Source: Gemmatimonadota bacterium (GTDB taxonomy: Bacteria; Gemmatimonadota; Gemmatimonadetes; Longimicrobiales; Gaopeijiaceae). From it: a stretch of DNA of 64,000 nucleotides. Made by a program: the position numbers and the translations under genes. The notes beneath the pieces were generated by a model that made no database searches, was not told the origin of the DNA, and was given only the letters and a program-made list of their open reading frames with translations. Position 1 is the stretch's first letter; each line of letters begins with the position of its first letter. This document shows positions 7,039 through 15,620 of the stretch, in pieces. Location of the stretch: the NCBI GenBank assembly GCA_041390125.1, contig JAWKQN010000010.1, positions 124,001-188,000 of the forward strand, read 5' to 3'.

Positions 7039-9219
7039 TCAGGGACAGACACCCACCCCGAGCGTGTACTCGCTCAGGTTGCGGTGGTCGTAGTTGCCGC
7101 TGCAGCTCACCACGGTGCGCTTCCAGGCGCGGAGCTCGAGCTGATAGCAGCACGGCTCGGGGAACGCCTCCGTCAGCGGCACCGTCAGGCGGAAGGAACC
7201 ACCCCGCCAGTGCGGCGCCACCGCGCCCTGCGCGAGCGCGACCCCATACGTGCCCTCGCTCGACGCGGGCGCCGCCTGCCATCCGCTCGGCAGCCCCGGC
7301 ACCAACGTGGTGACCGTCGAGCCGGGCTGGTTGAGCAGGTTGCGCGACTGGTTGAGACCGTAGGTGGCGATGAGGCTGTAGCCTCCCAGGTGCTCGTCGG
7401 GGTCGAGCGCCATGAAGTCGATCTCCAGCGTGCCGGGCCCGGAGGGCACCGTCTCGCAGGGACCGACGCTCTGTCCGTTGATGCGCACCGCCACGAAGTG
7501 TGTGTCGGGCTCGGTGGTGCACGTGTGCACGGATCCGCAGAGGTGCGTCGGGTCGTGCGTGGCGGAGTCGACCACGCGGTTGTCGAACGTCAGCACCAGC
7601 TCGTTGTCCTGCTGCGTGCCACACAGCGGGATGACCTGCGGGTTCTGCAGCGCACCGCCCACCAGATCCCAGCCGATCACGCGGAAGCGATAGGTGCCGT
7701 CCGCGAACTTCGTGGAATCCAGGGACATCAGCAGGTACTTGTTGGACGTCCAGAAGCGGCTGCTGCCCGGGGCGCCCGGCGGGAACCAGTCGTTGAACGG
7801 CCCGTTCGCCTCGAAGTGCTCGCGGCTCTCGATGACGCTGTGGCCGGCGGCGAGCGTGTTGTCCCACTTGAAGACCTCGGCACCGCTGGTCCACAGCGCA
7901 CCGTCCGTCTGGAGCCAGGCGCGGGTGATGTTGTGCGCCCAGCCGAACGGCAGCGGAGTCCAGCCCGAGCCGCCGTCGTACTCGATCTCGTAGTAGTCGA
8001 CACCCAGCGTGTCCGCGCCGTTCTTGACCACGTTCACGCTGCCGCCGAACGGCCGGTCGCCGTTGTACGCTTGCGTGCCCGCGGTCACCGCGCCCGGGCG
8101 GGCGTATCCGACCGGAGCGGCCGGCGCGCCCAGGTTGCCGCCGATCTGGTCGATGGTGTATCCGCAGACGGATGTGACGACCAGGCATTCGTCGTCGTCA
8201 CACGGCGGGTCCTGGCAGCCGTCGTCGATGCAGCACGCCTTGTCGTTCGCCACCAACGTGACGGTCAGGTCGGTGGGAACGTTCCAGCGCGTATCGAACC
8301 ACCCCTCGTCCACGATGACCGTGCCGGGCTGGCCGCAGTCCTGGGTGACCCGGAAGACCAGGTCGGGGTGGCAGTCCCGCCAGGGATACCAGGGATGGAA
8401 CGGCCAGATGTGCAGCCGCTCGAGCTCGGGGACCTGCGGCAGGCGCTCCAGGAGCCGGAGGCGGACCCGCTCGAGCGAATCCAGCTGATCGGGACCGAGC
8501 GGCGACGTCGTGTCGATGCCCGTGTCGCGCAGCAGGGTCGCGAACGGCTTCAAGCTGGGCACGCCCCCGGGGGGGTCGAACGCGAGGTCCGGATTCATGC
8601 GCACGGCGGAGCCGAAGAGCTTGGCGAGGTCGGGATCGAACTCCCACACCCGCCGGCGCCACCAGTACCAGGGCCAGAGCCCGCAGCACCAGCGGAAGCG
8701 GATCTCGAACGCGCCGTTCTGGTCGGTGGTCGCGCATCCGACCTGCTGCTTGGAATGCCAGAAGGCCCAGCCGTCCATGTCGAACGCGCACACCTCGGCT
8801 GCGGGAACCGGAGTTCCGTCGGCACAGACCACGCGGCCCCGCACGGTGAACACACGACACCAGCGCAGCCACCAGTACCAGTAGAACGGCGGGATCAGGA
8901 TGGGCGTGAGACGGATCGAGCCACCGCCGGCCAGGACCCGCGCCGGGACCTTCTGCGTCAGCGTGTCCATCCCGGCGATCTCGTCGTCCGCGAGACCGTC
9001 CGGTCCCACGTGCAGCTGCACCGAACGGGGCGGCTCGTCGAAGGACAGCTTCGCCGTACCCTTGCCGGACTTGTCCAGCTTGACGGTCGCCGAGCGGAGG
9101 CCGGCGCTCGAGCGCGCCACCACCTTCAGGGCTTGATCGGGCGTGAAGTCCTCGACGCCGGATGCGTCGAGAGGAATCTCGAGGGTGACGGCCCCTTGGG
9201 GCTTCTTCGATTGCGCCAT
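7039..9219 (-). CDS. Large aromatic- and cysteine-rich protein of unknown function
   Basis: 726 residues with GGAGGATCC before the ATG; no signal peptide (MAQSKKPQG start). Residues about 1-115 form a beta-rich N-domain. Then PPFYWYWWLRWCRVFTVRGRV opens a carboxypeptidase-regulatory/transthyretin-like fold (about 125-185: RGRVVCADGTPVPAAEV, GCATTDQNGAFEI) that runs into a second aromatic block, CCGLWPWYWWRRRVWEF. The middle (about 270-340) holds many Trp/Pro/Cys, including ACCIDDGCQDPPCDDDEC. The C-terminal third (about 400-726) is beta-rich with Cys pairs and ends GVGVCP. Over 20 cysteines without an export signal is odd for a cytoplasmic protein; it may be a structural part exported or assembled by an unusual route. 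First gene of a three-gene cluster with DUF1360 and MACCGQ proteins. Function unknown. Confidence 0.8.
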   Translation of the reverse strand: MAQSKKPQGAVTLEIPLDASGVEDFTPDQALKVVARSSAGLRSATVKLDKSGKGTAKLSFDEPPRSVQLHVGPDGLADDEIAGMDTLTQKVPARVLAGGGSIRLTPILIPPFYWYWWLRWCRVFTVRGRVVCADGTPVPAAEVCAFDMDGWAFWHSKQQVGCATTDQNGAFEIRFRWCCGLWPWYWWRRRVWEFDPDLAKLFGSAVRMNPDLAFDPPGGVPSLKPFATLLRDTGIDTTSPLGPDQLDSLERVRLRLLERLPQVPELERLHIWPFHPWYPWRDCHPDLVFRVTQDCGQPGTVIVDEGWFDTRWNVPTDLTVTLVANDKACCIDDGCQDPPCDDDECLVVTSVCGYTIDQIGGNLGAPAAPVGYARPGAVTAGTQAYNGDRPFGGSVNVVKNGADTLGVDYYEIEYDGGSGWTPLPFGWAHNITRAWLQTDGALWTSGAEVFKWDNTLAAGHSVIESREHFEANGPFNDWFPPGAPGSSRFWTSNKYLLMSLDSTKFADGTYRFRVIGWDLVGGALQNPQVIPLCGTQQDNELVLTFDNRVVDSATHDPTHLCGSVHTCTTEPDTHFVAVRINGQSVGPCETVPSGPGTLEIDFMALDPDEHLGGYSLIATYGLNQSRNLLNQPGSTVTTLVPGLPSGWQAAPASSEGTYGVALAQGAVAPHWRGGSFRLTVPLTEAFPEPCCYQLELRAWKRTVVSCSGNYDHRNLSEYTLGVGVCP

Positions 9220-9502
9220 GGATCCTCCGGAGGACGTGCGTGGAGGCGACGGAGCGCGGAGGCCCGGCGGGGGGAGACCGGGGGACGTCCGGACCGGGAG
9301 AGCCGGAGGGACGGGAAGACGCGTTCAGTCGCGAAGGCCGCCGATGCATCGCCCCGGGGGGCACGCGATCGGACTGCTCGCCCTCAAGTGCGCGGAGGCG
9401 GTGGGAAAGCGGACAAGCAGGCACCGCGCACGGCGCATCGACTCCGCACGTCGGCGTCCGGAGCCGCGCCCGCCGATCGGCTCCGGGCCGATCCGACGTG
9501 CC

Positions 9503-10420
9503 TCACCAGTCGCGGCGCGCGCGCTCCTCGAGCGAGTCGCGAAGCTTGCGATAGCTGCGGTAGCGCGACTCGGGCACCTGTACGCCGAGCGCGTCCCGCA
9601 CGGCGCATCCCGGCTCGTGCATGTGCGTGCACGCGCGGAAGCGACACTGCGCGCGCAGGACGCGCAGCTCCGGGAAGCAGAGGTCGAGATCCTCCGGCGG
9701 GACGTCCCAGGGCTCGGCGTCGGCGAAGCCGGGCGTGTCGACGACGTGGCCGCCGCCGGCCAGCGGCACCGCGCGCGACGACACCGTCGTGTGCCGGCCC
9801 CGTCCGTCGCCGCTCACCGTGCCCGTGCGCGCGGCCAGGTCGGGTACGAGCGCGTTGAGGACGGAGCTCTTGCCCACGCCGGACGGACCCACCAACGCGG
9901 ATTCGTGCCCGGTCAACGCTTCGCGCAGCGCTTCGAGTCCGGTGCCGGACACGACGGATACGGCGTGCACGGGGTAGCCGACGGCTGCGTAGAGGTGGGT
10001 GAGCGCCGCCACCCGCTCGGGCGCGCCCGGCAGATCCAGCTTGTTGATGAGCAGGAGGGGCGTGAGGCCCGCGTGCTCGCCGATCACGAGCATGCGGTCG
10101 ATCCATTCCTCGCGGGCCGCGGGGTCGGCCGCCGCGACCATGACGGCGATGTGGTCCAGATTGGCGGCGATCACCTTCCCGGCACGCGCACGGAAGCCGG
10201 CGCGCACCAGCTCGCTGCGGCGTGCGCCGCGCTCCGCGATGGCCCAGGTGTCGCCTTCGGCGGTGACGCGCACCACGTCCCCGACCACGATCCGCTCCGT
10301 GCCCCCACCGCTCTGCTTGAGCCGCCCGCGCACGCTGGCCTCCACCCGCCGCCCGTCCTCCAGCACCACGCGGTACACGCCGCCCAGGGCCTCTTCGACC
10401 CAGCCCGTGGAGGACGTCAT
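9503..10420 (-). CDS. rsgA: Ribosome small-subunit biogenesis GTPase RsgA
   Basis: 305 residues from the ATG at 10420; the frame is open upstream, but this start gives the normal RsgA length. It is a circularly permuted GTPase that checks late 30S subunit maturation. An OB-fold occupies residues 10-65 (GVYRVVLEDGRRVEASVRGRL). The G motifs come in permuted order: NKLD at 126-129 (G4), P-loop GPSGVGKSS at 178-186 (G1), DTPG at 228-231 (G3). The C-terminal zinc site has Cys259, Cys264, His266 and Cys272 in the pattern CRFRACTHMHEPGC. It lies 139 bases after the co-directional sigma-factor gene with a hairpin between them, so it may have its own promoter. Confidence 0.97.
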   Translation of the reverse strand: MTSSTGWVEEALGGVYRVVLEDGRRVEASVRGRLKQSGGGTERIVVGDVVRVTAEGDTWAIAERGARRSELVRAGFRARAGKVIAANLDHIAVMVAAADPAAREEWIDRMLVIGEHAGLTPLLLINKLDLPGAPERVAALTHLYAAVGYPVHAVSVVSGTGLEALREALTGHESALVGPSGVGKSSVLNALVPDLAARTGTVSGDGRGRHTTVSSRAVPLAGGGHVVDTPGFADAEPWDVPPEDLDLCFPELRVLRAQCRFRACTHMHEPGCAVRDALGVQVPESRYRSYRKLRDSLEERARRDW

Positions 10421-10492
10421 GCGCGCGGTCCTGCGGGTGTGCACGCTGCCGGCGGCACGCGTCTCGCCGCCTCGCAGCGGCACGAAACGCGA

Positions 10493-10525
10493 AGCCCCCC
10501 GGGACCGATCGGTCTCCGGGGGGCT
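10493..10525 (-). terminator. Hairpin after the first sigma-factor gene
   Basis: An inverted repeat pairs AGCCCCCCGG with CCGGGGGGCT around a small internal CCGATCGG palindrome, 34 bases after the sigma gene stop. No strong T-run follows on the minus strand. It separates the sigma gene from rsgA. Confidence 0.6.
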
Positions 10526-10559
10526 CGGTTCAACAGACGACCCGCCAAGGGCCGCGCGG

Positions 10560-11459
10560 TCAGGCGGCGAAGGACGCCAACGCGGAGCCCTTCGTGCCTT
10601 CACGCAGGCGGCGCAGCGCGCGGTCGCGCAGCTGTCGGATCCGCTCGCGCGTCACGCCCAGCAGGTTGCCGATCTCCTCCAGCGTGTGCTCCCGCTCGCC
10701 TTCGAGCCCGAAGTACAGCCGCAGCACCTTCGCGTCACGCGGCTCGAGCGTCTCGAGCGCGCCCTCCACCACCTCGGTGAGAAGACGGTCCTCGACCTCG
10801 TGCTCGGGCTCGGCCGCCTCCTCGAGGATGAAGCGCTCCACCAGCTGCGAGTCCTCGCTGTCGCCGATGGGCGCATCCAGCCGGATCTCCGCCGCGTTGA
10901 GCGTCTGCAGCGACTCGATCAGCTCCGGCGTCAGGTCGGTGGCGTTCGACAGCTCCTCGGGCGTGGGGTCACGACCGAGCTCCTGCTTGAGACGCTCCTT
11001 CTCGCGGAAGATGCGCGCCAGGTCCGAAGCACGGTTGAGCGGCACGCGCACCGCGCGCCCCTGGTTGGCCAGGGAGGCGAGGATGGCCTGCCGGATCCAC
11101 CACACCGCGTAGCTGATGAACTTCACGCCCTGATCGGGATCGAACTTCCGGGCCGCCGTCACCAGACCGACGTTGCCTTCCTGGATGAGGTCCGTGAGCG
11201 CCACACCGCGGTTCTGGTACTTCTTCGCGACGCTGATCACGAAGCGCAGGTTGGCCTTGGCCAGCTCCTGGATGGCGTCCTGATCCCCCTTCTGGGCCCG
11301 ATATCCGAGCTCCTTCTCCCGATCCGGCGTGATCAGCTCGTGGCGGCTGACATCGCGCAGGTACTGATCGAGAGAGGACTGCTCTTCGATGCTGGCGTCG
11401 AACCCGGTGAGCAGGTTCCCCCGCCCCTTCCGCTTCCGGTTCTGCGTCGCCGTGGCCAT
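10560..11459 (-). CDS. RNA polymerase sigma factor, RpoD/SigA-like (group 1/2)
   Basis: 299 residues; the ATG follows an AGGAAGAGG-rich leader. Region 1.2 is at about 28-60 (SSLDQYLRDVSRHELITPDREKEL), region 2 at 65-140 with the core-binding and -10 helix (NVGLVTAARKFDPDQGVKF, SYAVWWIRQAI), region 3 at about 150-225, and region 4 at 235-290 with the helix-turn-helix TLEEIGNLLGVTRERIRQ that reads -35 boxes. It lacks region 1.1 and the long non-conserved insert of primary sigma factors, so it is a compact SigA or an alternative group-2 factor. A paralogue is encoded at 27856-28728. A 353-base non-coding leader lies upstream, unusually long for this window. Confidence 0.93.
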   Translation of the reverse strand: MATATQNRKRKGRGNLLTGFDASIEEQSSLDQYLRDVSRHELITPDREKELGYRAQKGDQDAIQELAKANLRFVISVAKKYQNRGVALTDLIQEGNVGLVTAARKFDPDQGVKFISYAVWWIRQAILASLANQGRAVRVPLNRASDLARIFREKERLKQELGRDPTPEELSNATDLTPELIESLQTLNAAEIRLDAPIGDSEDSQLVERFILEEAAEPEHEVEDRLLTEVVEGALETLEPRDAKVLRLYFGLEGEREHTLEEIGNLLGVTRERIRQLRDRALRRLREGTKGSALASFAA

Positions 11460-11812
11460 GTATCCCTTAACCTCTTCCTCCGGCGCACCTTCCCCGGGGC
11501 ACCGTCGTCTTCTGTAGGTGTCGACTGCAAGGGGGATGCCTCAGGAAGCTCTAAAGCCGTCGAAGATATCCCCGGTCCCCGACCATGTCCAGAGGTTCGA
11601 CGTAAGAACACCCCCACCCCGGGGAGGTTCCCGTCCCCGCGTCCAAGCTTGGACGCCCCGGTCGGGCCATACGATGCCTGGGTGGGCCCGGTTCCAGCGG
11701 CCGGACCCTCCGACCCCCGTCCGGCAGCCCCCGAAAGGGCCCCTGCCCGCCACCGCGCTCCCCTCCGCCGTCCTCGAACGGGGCAGCGCGCCCGCGCCCG
11801 TCCCGGCGGCCG
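11460..11812. other. 353-base gap between sigma-factor and HD-domain genes
   Basis: No plausible gene. It must hold the promoter and 5' leader of the sigma gene (minus strand) and the 3' end of the HD gene. The visible structure is an 18-bp perfect palindrome at 11639-11656, listed separately. I could not identify confident -35/-10 boxes. Confidence 0.6.
11639..11656. promoter_or_regulatory. 18-bp perfect palindrome upstream of the sigma factor
   Basis: GCGTCCAAGCTTGGACGC is fully self-complementary and lies about 180 bases upstream of the sigma-factor start, in a non-coding stretch. A perfect palindrome with an AT core is a typical operator shape, but it could also be an RNA hairpin or chance. 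The operator role is inference. Confidence 0.4.
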
Positions 11813-13102
11813 TCAGCGACGGCTCAGGCGCTCCAACACCCGGGCGGGGTCGAGAGTCCTCCGCTCCAGGGTGAAGACCCGCAGCACCCGCGCGGAGCGG
11901 TACAGCGCCTCCGCGAGGGCCGGCAGGTCGATCAGCCCCCGGATCCCCCCCGACCCGATCCGCACGACGGTCCCACCGGACCGGCGCACCAGGGCATTGG
12001 ACTGGAACATGGCCGGCTTGACCGGGAAGTCGATGAACACCTCGCCGGGTTCCAGGCCCAGCTCGACGGCCCACTCGTCTTCGACACCCCTGCGGGCCGA
12101 AAGGTCACCCGCCAGCTCCGGGATCCGCTCGCCCCCGTCCATGTCGGCAGCCGGGATCTCGACCGCACGCTTGGGGAGACGCCGCTCGCGCAGGGCCGGC
12201 AGCCACCGCTCCGTCACGCGCCGCGCCAACGGGCCTCCGGCGCCCCGCGCCCGGGCGCGCTCGGCGATCCGGAAGAGGAGCTCTTCGTCCGTCGGGCCCA
12301 CCAGCTCGTCCGGACCCAGCCACTCCGCCTCCACGGCGCTCTCCACGATCCGCTTGTACAGGGCGGTGGCCGACCGCACGGCGTGGTGCCAGTAGACGTT
12401 GCGGAACATCTGGTACTTGGCGAACAGCAGCGACTCGAGGGCGGACAGCGCCTTCTCGTCCACGCCGATCTCGAGCCGACCGCTCTCGGGAGCGGGCAGC
12501 ACCAGCAAGCCCTGGAGGAGCCGGTCCACGTCCACCTCTCCGTACGGGACGCCGCAGAAGCGCGCGTCCCGCCGCAGATACTCCATCTTGTCCAGATCCA
12601 GGCTCCCGCTGACCAGACCGGCCAGCGGCGCGTCGGACCGGCCCCGGATGAGGTCGAAGATCCGTCCGGGCGCATCCTCGCCCAACGGAGCCAGGGCCAG
12701 GGCCAGCGCCTCCGAGCGGAAGAAGCGCTCCGCCACGGCCTCGTGATCGCCGGGCGTGCGCTCGGGCTCCAGCTCCTCGATGGCATGTGAGAACGCGTAG
12801 TGCCCGATGTCGTGGAGCAGGGCCGCATACGGCACCAGCTCGGCGCCCTCCCCCGCCGCACCGCCCAGCAAGCCGCGCTCGTCCAGCAGGTGCAGGGCAC
12901 GCCGCGCGAGGTGGTAGACCCCCAGGGCGTGGTCGAAGCGGGTATGGGTGGCGCCCGGATAGACCAGGTGCGCATGCCCGAGCTGACGGATATACCGGAG
13001 CCGCTGGAAGGCGGCCGTGTCGACGATCCGCATCGCGATGGCGTCGACGCGGATCGTGTTCCAGATCGGGTCGCGGACGACGCGGAACTCGGGGCCGGAC
13101 AT
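11813..13102 (-). CDS. HD-domain phosphohydrolase (dGTPase-like)
   Basis: 429 residues from the ATG at 13102 (MSGPEFRVVRDPIWNTIRVD); the frame opens 19 codons earlier but that segment is not conserved-looking. The HD metal site is clear: HTRFDH at 53-58 and LLHDIGH at 96-101, followed by FSH 104-106, and Asp in SLDLDKMEYLRRD later on. This is the SAMHD1/dGTPase-like branch (RLRYIRQLGHAHLVYPGATHTRFDHALG is the usual first helix), which hydrolyses dNTPs or related nucleotides. Substrate here is unknown. It is cytoplasmic, probably monocistronic, and divergent from the UvrC-like gene (121 bases between starts). Confidence 0.9.
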   Translation of the reverse strand: MSGPEFRVVRDPIWNTIRVDAIAMRIVDTAAFQRLRYIRQLGHAHLVYPGATHTRFDHALGVYHLARRALHLLDERGLLGGAAGEGAELVPYAALLHDIGHYAFSHAIEELEPERTPGDHEAVAERFFRSEALALALAPLGEDAPGRIFDLIRGRSDAPLAGLVSGSLDLDKMEYLRRDARFCGVPYGEVDVDRLLQGLLVLPAPESGRLEIGVDEKALSALESLLFAKYQMFRNVYWHHAVRSATALYKRIVESAVEAEWLGPDELVGPTDEELLFRIAERARARGAGGPLARRVTERWLPALRERRLPKRAVEIPAADMDGGERIPELAGDLSARRGVEDEWAVELGLEPGEVFIDFPVKPAMFQSNALVRRSGGTVVRIGSGGIRGLIDLPALAEALYRSARVLRVFTLERRTLDPARVLERLSRR

Positions 13103-13223
13103 GCGCGGGAGGTTAGAGGGGCCAACGGGGCCCAGCAATAGCGGCCTTGACCCGAACACATCCCGAAGCTACGGTGTCCGCCCTTTCCTTCGCGGCGGAC
13201 ACGCCAACTCCGGACGGAGCGGC

Positions 13224-14414
13224 GTGGCCACGCCCCAGCCGAGCGTGCAGCCGGAGCCCGGTGTGTCGAACGTGGAGGCGCTCAGGGAGTCGGTCCGCGG
13301 CCGTGCGGAGAACCGTCCGGGCGTCTACCGGATGGTCGGCGGGGGTGGGGACGTCCTCTACGTGGGGAAGTCCATCCGGGTGCGCACGCGCCTGCTCTCC
13401 TATTTCCGGGCGCAGAAGGGGGACAAGGCGTTCGACCTGATGCGGGAGACGGCCTCGATCGAATGGGACTACATCCCCAACGAGTTCGGCGCCCTGGTGC
13501 GGGAGATGCGGCTCATCCAGCGCTGGCGGCCGCCGTTCAACGTGCAGCACAAGAAGAAGCGGCCGTACGCGTTCGTGAAGCTGACCCGCGAAGCGGCCCC
13601 CCGTCTCGTCCCGGTCCGCGACGTCGTGGCCGACGGCTCGCGCTACTACGGACCCTTCCCCGCCGTGACACGCCTGCGCGACGCGGCCCGGGGGCTCTCG
13701 CAGGTCGTGGGCCTGCGCGACTGCGCGAGCGCCACTCCGATTTTCTTCGACGATCAACTGGAGATGTTCGCGGCCGACCGACCGCCGCTGTGCATGCGGG
13801 CCGAGCTGGGCACCTGTCCGGCGCCCTGTGCCGGCGGCGTGTCCAGCCGCGCCTACGCGGAGCGGGTGGAGACCGCCGGCCGCTTCCTCGACGGCACGGA
13901 CGATCGGCCGCTGGCCGCTCTGGATGCCGCCATGCACGCTGCCGCCGCCCGCCACGAGTTCGAGTATGCTGCGCGGCTGCGTGACCGGCGCACGGCGCTG
14001 GCCGAGTTCCGCGACCAGCTCGAGGAGTTCCGCGGCTTCGTCCGCGACCTCTCGTTCGTCTACAAGGTGCCGGGGGACGGAGGCGAAGACCGCATCTACG
14101 TGATCCGGAGCGGGCGCGTCCGCGCCGAACGGAGCCTGCCCCGGGGACGCGCCGAACGGACAGCCGCGGACGAGACGGTGCGCACGGTCTTCCGCGGCGC
14201 CGACCCTCCGGTCTCGGCGCTCGCCCCCGAGGAGGCCGCGGAGATCCTGCTGGTGGCGCGCTGGTTCCGGATGAACCCGGCCGAGCGCGGTCGGACCATC
14301 AAGCCCGAGCGCTGGCTCGATCCCGGCTCGGCGCCTCGCAAGAAGCGCGGCCGACGCGGAGACCGCACCGCGGAGGGCACCGTGGTCCTGGGGCCGCGGG
14401 CGGCGTGGGGCTGA
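13224..14414 (+). CDS. UvrC-like GIY-YIG nuclease, N-terminal half only
   Basis: 396 residues from a GTG with GGAG upstream. Residues 30-110 form the GIY-YIG nuclease domain of UvrC: GVYRM 33-37, YVGKS 46-50, Arg54, Glu87 in NEFGALVREMRLI. Four cysteines at 167, 190, 198 and 202 match the iron-sulfur cysteines of UvrC. A UVR helix pair that binds UvrB in UvrC follows (about 235-265, HEFEYAARLRDRRTAL). The RNase H-like nuclease and HhH domains of full UvrC (about 600 residues) are absent and the protein ends normally with a basic tail, so it resembles the E. coli Cho class, able to make only the 3' incision in nucleotide excision repair. It is divergent from the HD gene. A full uvrC is probably elsewhere in the genome. 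Confidence 0.88.
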   Translation: MATPQPSVQPEPGVSNVEALRESVRGRAENRPGVYRMVGGGGDVLYVGKSIRVRTRLLSYFRAQKGDKAFDLMRETASIEWDYIPNEFGALVREMRLIQRWRPPFNVQHKKKRPYAFVKLTREAAPRLVPVRDVVADGSRYYGPFPAVTRLRDAARGLSQVVGLRDCASATPIFFDDQLEMFAADRPPLCMRAELGTCPAPCAGGVSSRAYAERVETAGRFLDGTDDRPLAALDAAMHAAAARHEFEYAARLRDRRTALAEFRDQLEEFRGFVRDLSFVYKVPGDGGEDRIYVIRSGRVRAERSLPRGRAERTAADETVRTVFRGADPPVSALAPEEAAEILLVARWFRMNPAERGRTIKPERWLDPGSAPRKKRGRRGDRTAEGTVVLGPRAAWG

Positions 14415-14557
14415 GGCGCCGGCCGGCCGGCGCGCTCCGTAGGCGCATCATCACCCGCGGCGGACCTGCGGGGACGTCCGAGCAACGCGCGGGCTGCGGC
14501 GCACGTCCCAGCGGGTGCCCGGCTTCCACCGCGCGCTTCCCCACACCTCCGGCGACC

Positions 14558-15013
14558 ATGCGTACGTTCCGTCTGCTCCTGATCGTCCTGACCGCGTCCA
14601 CGGCCTGCGCCGCCCTGTCCGACCCGGCTCCGCTCGCGGCCCAGACCCCCGAGCAGACCCGGTTGGCGGCCGAGGTCCGCACGGCCGAGCGTGCCTTCGC
14701 GCGTTCGATGGCCGACCGCGACCACGCCGCCTTCACGTCCTTCCTCGCCGAGGAGGCCGTGTTCTTCACGGGCGCCGAGCCCCTGAGGGGCCGGGAGGCG
14801 GTGGCGGCGGGATGGCGGCCCTTCTTCGACGGCCCCGAGGCGCCGTTCTCCTGGGAGCCGGAGACGGTCGAGGTGCTGCCCTCCGGAACCCTGGCCCTGA
14901 GCAGCGGACCGGTGCGGGCCCCGGACGGCACGCGCTCGGGGACGTTCAACAGCGTGTGGCGGCTGGACGCGGACGGACGTTGGCGGGTGGTCTTCGACAA
15001 GGGGTGCCCGTAG
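14558..15013 (+). CDS. Secreted DUF4440/SnoaL-like protein
   Basis: 151 residues from the ATG at 14558, chosen because it begins a signal peptide (MRTFRLLLIVLTAS...PLAAQ). The mature part, ARTVER-like AERAFARSMADRDHAAFTSFLAEEAVFF, then GREAVAAGW and SGTFNSVWRLDADGRWRVVFDKG, fits the NTF2-like DUF4440 fold, a small cone-shaped barrel seen in enzymes and binding proteins. Periplasmic location is inferred. No catalytic residue can be assigned. It lies 143 bases after the UvrC-like gene and converges on the EVE gene. Confidence 0.82.
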   Translation: MRTFRLLLIVLTASTACAALSDPAPLAAQTPEQTRLAAEVRTAERAFARSMADRDHAAFTSFLAEEAVFFTGAEPLRGREAVAAGWRPFFDGPEAPFSWEPETVEVLPSGTLALSSGPVRAPDGTRSGTFNSVWRLDADGRWRVVFDKGCP

Positions 15014-15145
15014 CGCGGACGCGCGTCCCGGCGGCGTTTGGGGGGCCACCGCGCCGTCGCCCCGCCCACGGGGTGCCCGTGCGCACGAGGGCGCGGACGT
15101 GGACCCGTCAGGTCGCTCGCGCCTCTGCGAGGCATGCCGGATCGG

Positions 15146-15610
15146 CTACGTCTTTCGACGCCCCACGCGCACGATGCGGTCCCACTCGGACTTCTGGACG
15201 GGCTGCACGCTCAGGCGCGAGTTCCGCACGAGGACCATGTCCTCCAGCTCGGGCGTGTCCTTGATCTCGGGCAATCCCACCACGTCCGCGAACCTCTCCA
15301 CGAATCCGACATCCACCAGGGACCAGCGCGGCTTCTCGCGCGTGGCCTTGGGATCGTGATACGGGCTGGAGCGGTCGAACTGGGAGGGGTCGGGATAGGC
15401 CTCGCGCACCACCTCCGCGATCCCCGCCACCCCGGGGGGCTTGGCATTGCTGTGGTAGAAGAACACGAGGTCGCCCTCCTGCATCGACTCCATGTTCTTC
15501 CGGGCCACCGGATTGCGCACCCCGTCCCAGTGCGTGCGCCCGTCACGCTCCAGGTCCTCGATGGAGTAGACGTCCGGTTCGGACTTCATCAACCAGTACC
15601 GCTTCGCCAT
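15146..15610 (-). CDS. EVE-domain protein
   Basis: 154 residues; ATG preceded by AGGAGG. The whole protein is one EVE domain (YWLMKSEPDVYSIEDL at 5-20, WDGVRNPVARKNMESMQEGDLVFFYHSN at 28-55, GIAEVVREAYPD at 63-74). EVE domains are PUA-like readers that bind modified bases; the human homologue is thymocyte nuclear protein 1. In bacteria the target is unknown and some work with restriction systems, but no restriction genes are nearby. It starts 10 bases after the stop of the M24 peptidase gene and is co-directional with it. Confidence 0.93.
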   Translation of the reverse strand: MAKRYWLMKSEPDVYSIEDLERDGRTHWDGVRNPVARKNMESMQEGDLVFFYHSNAKPPGVAGIAEVVREAYPDPSQFDRSSPYHDPKATREKPRWSLVDVGFVERFADVVGLPEIKDTPELEDMVLVRNSRLSVQPVQKSEWDRIVRVGRRKT

Positions 15611-15620
15611 GGTCGTCCTC

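Noticed and set aside
6306..9219. Prophage remnant
   Set aside because: DUF1360 and small structural-looking proteins hint at a phage, but there is no integrase, terminase, capsid, tail or lysis gene and no att-like repeats around the cluster.
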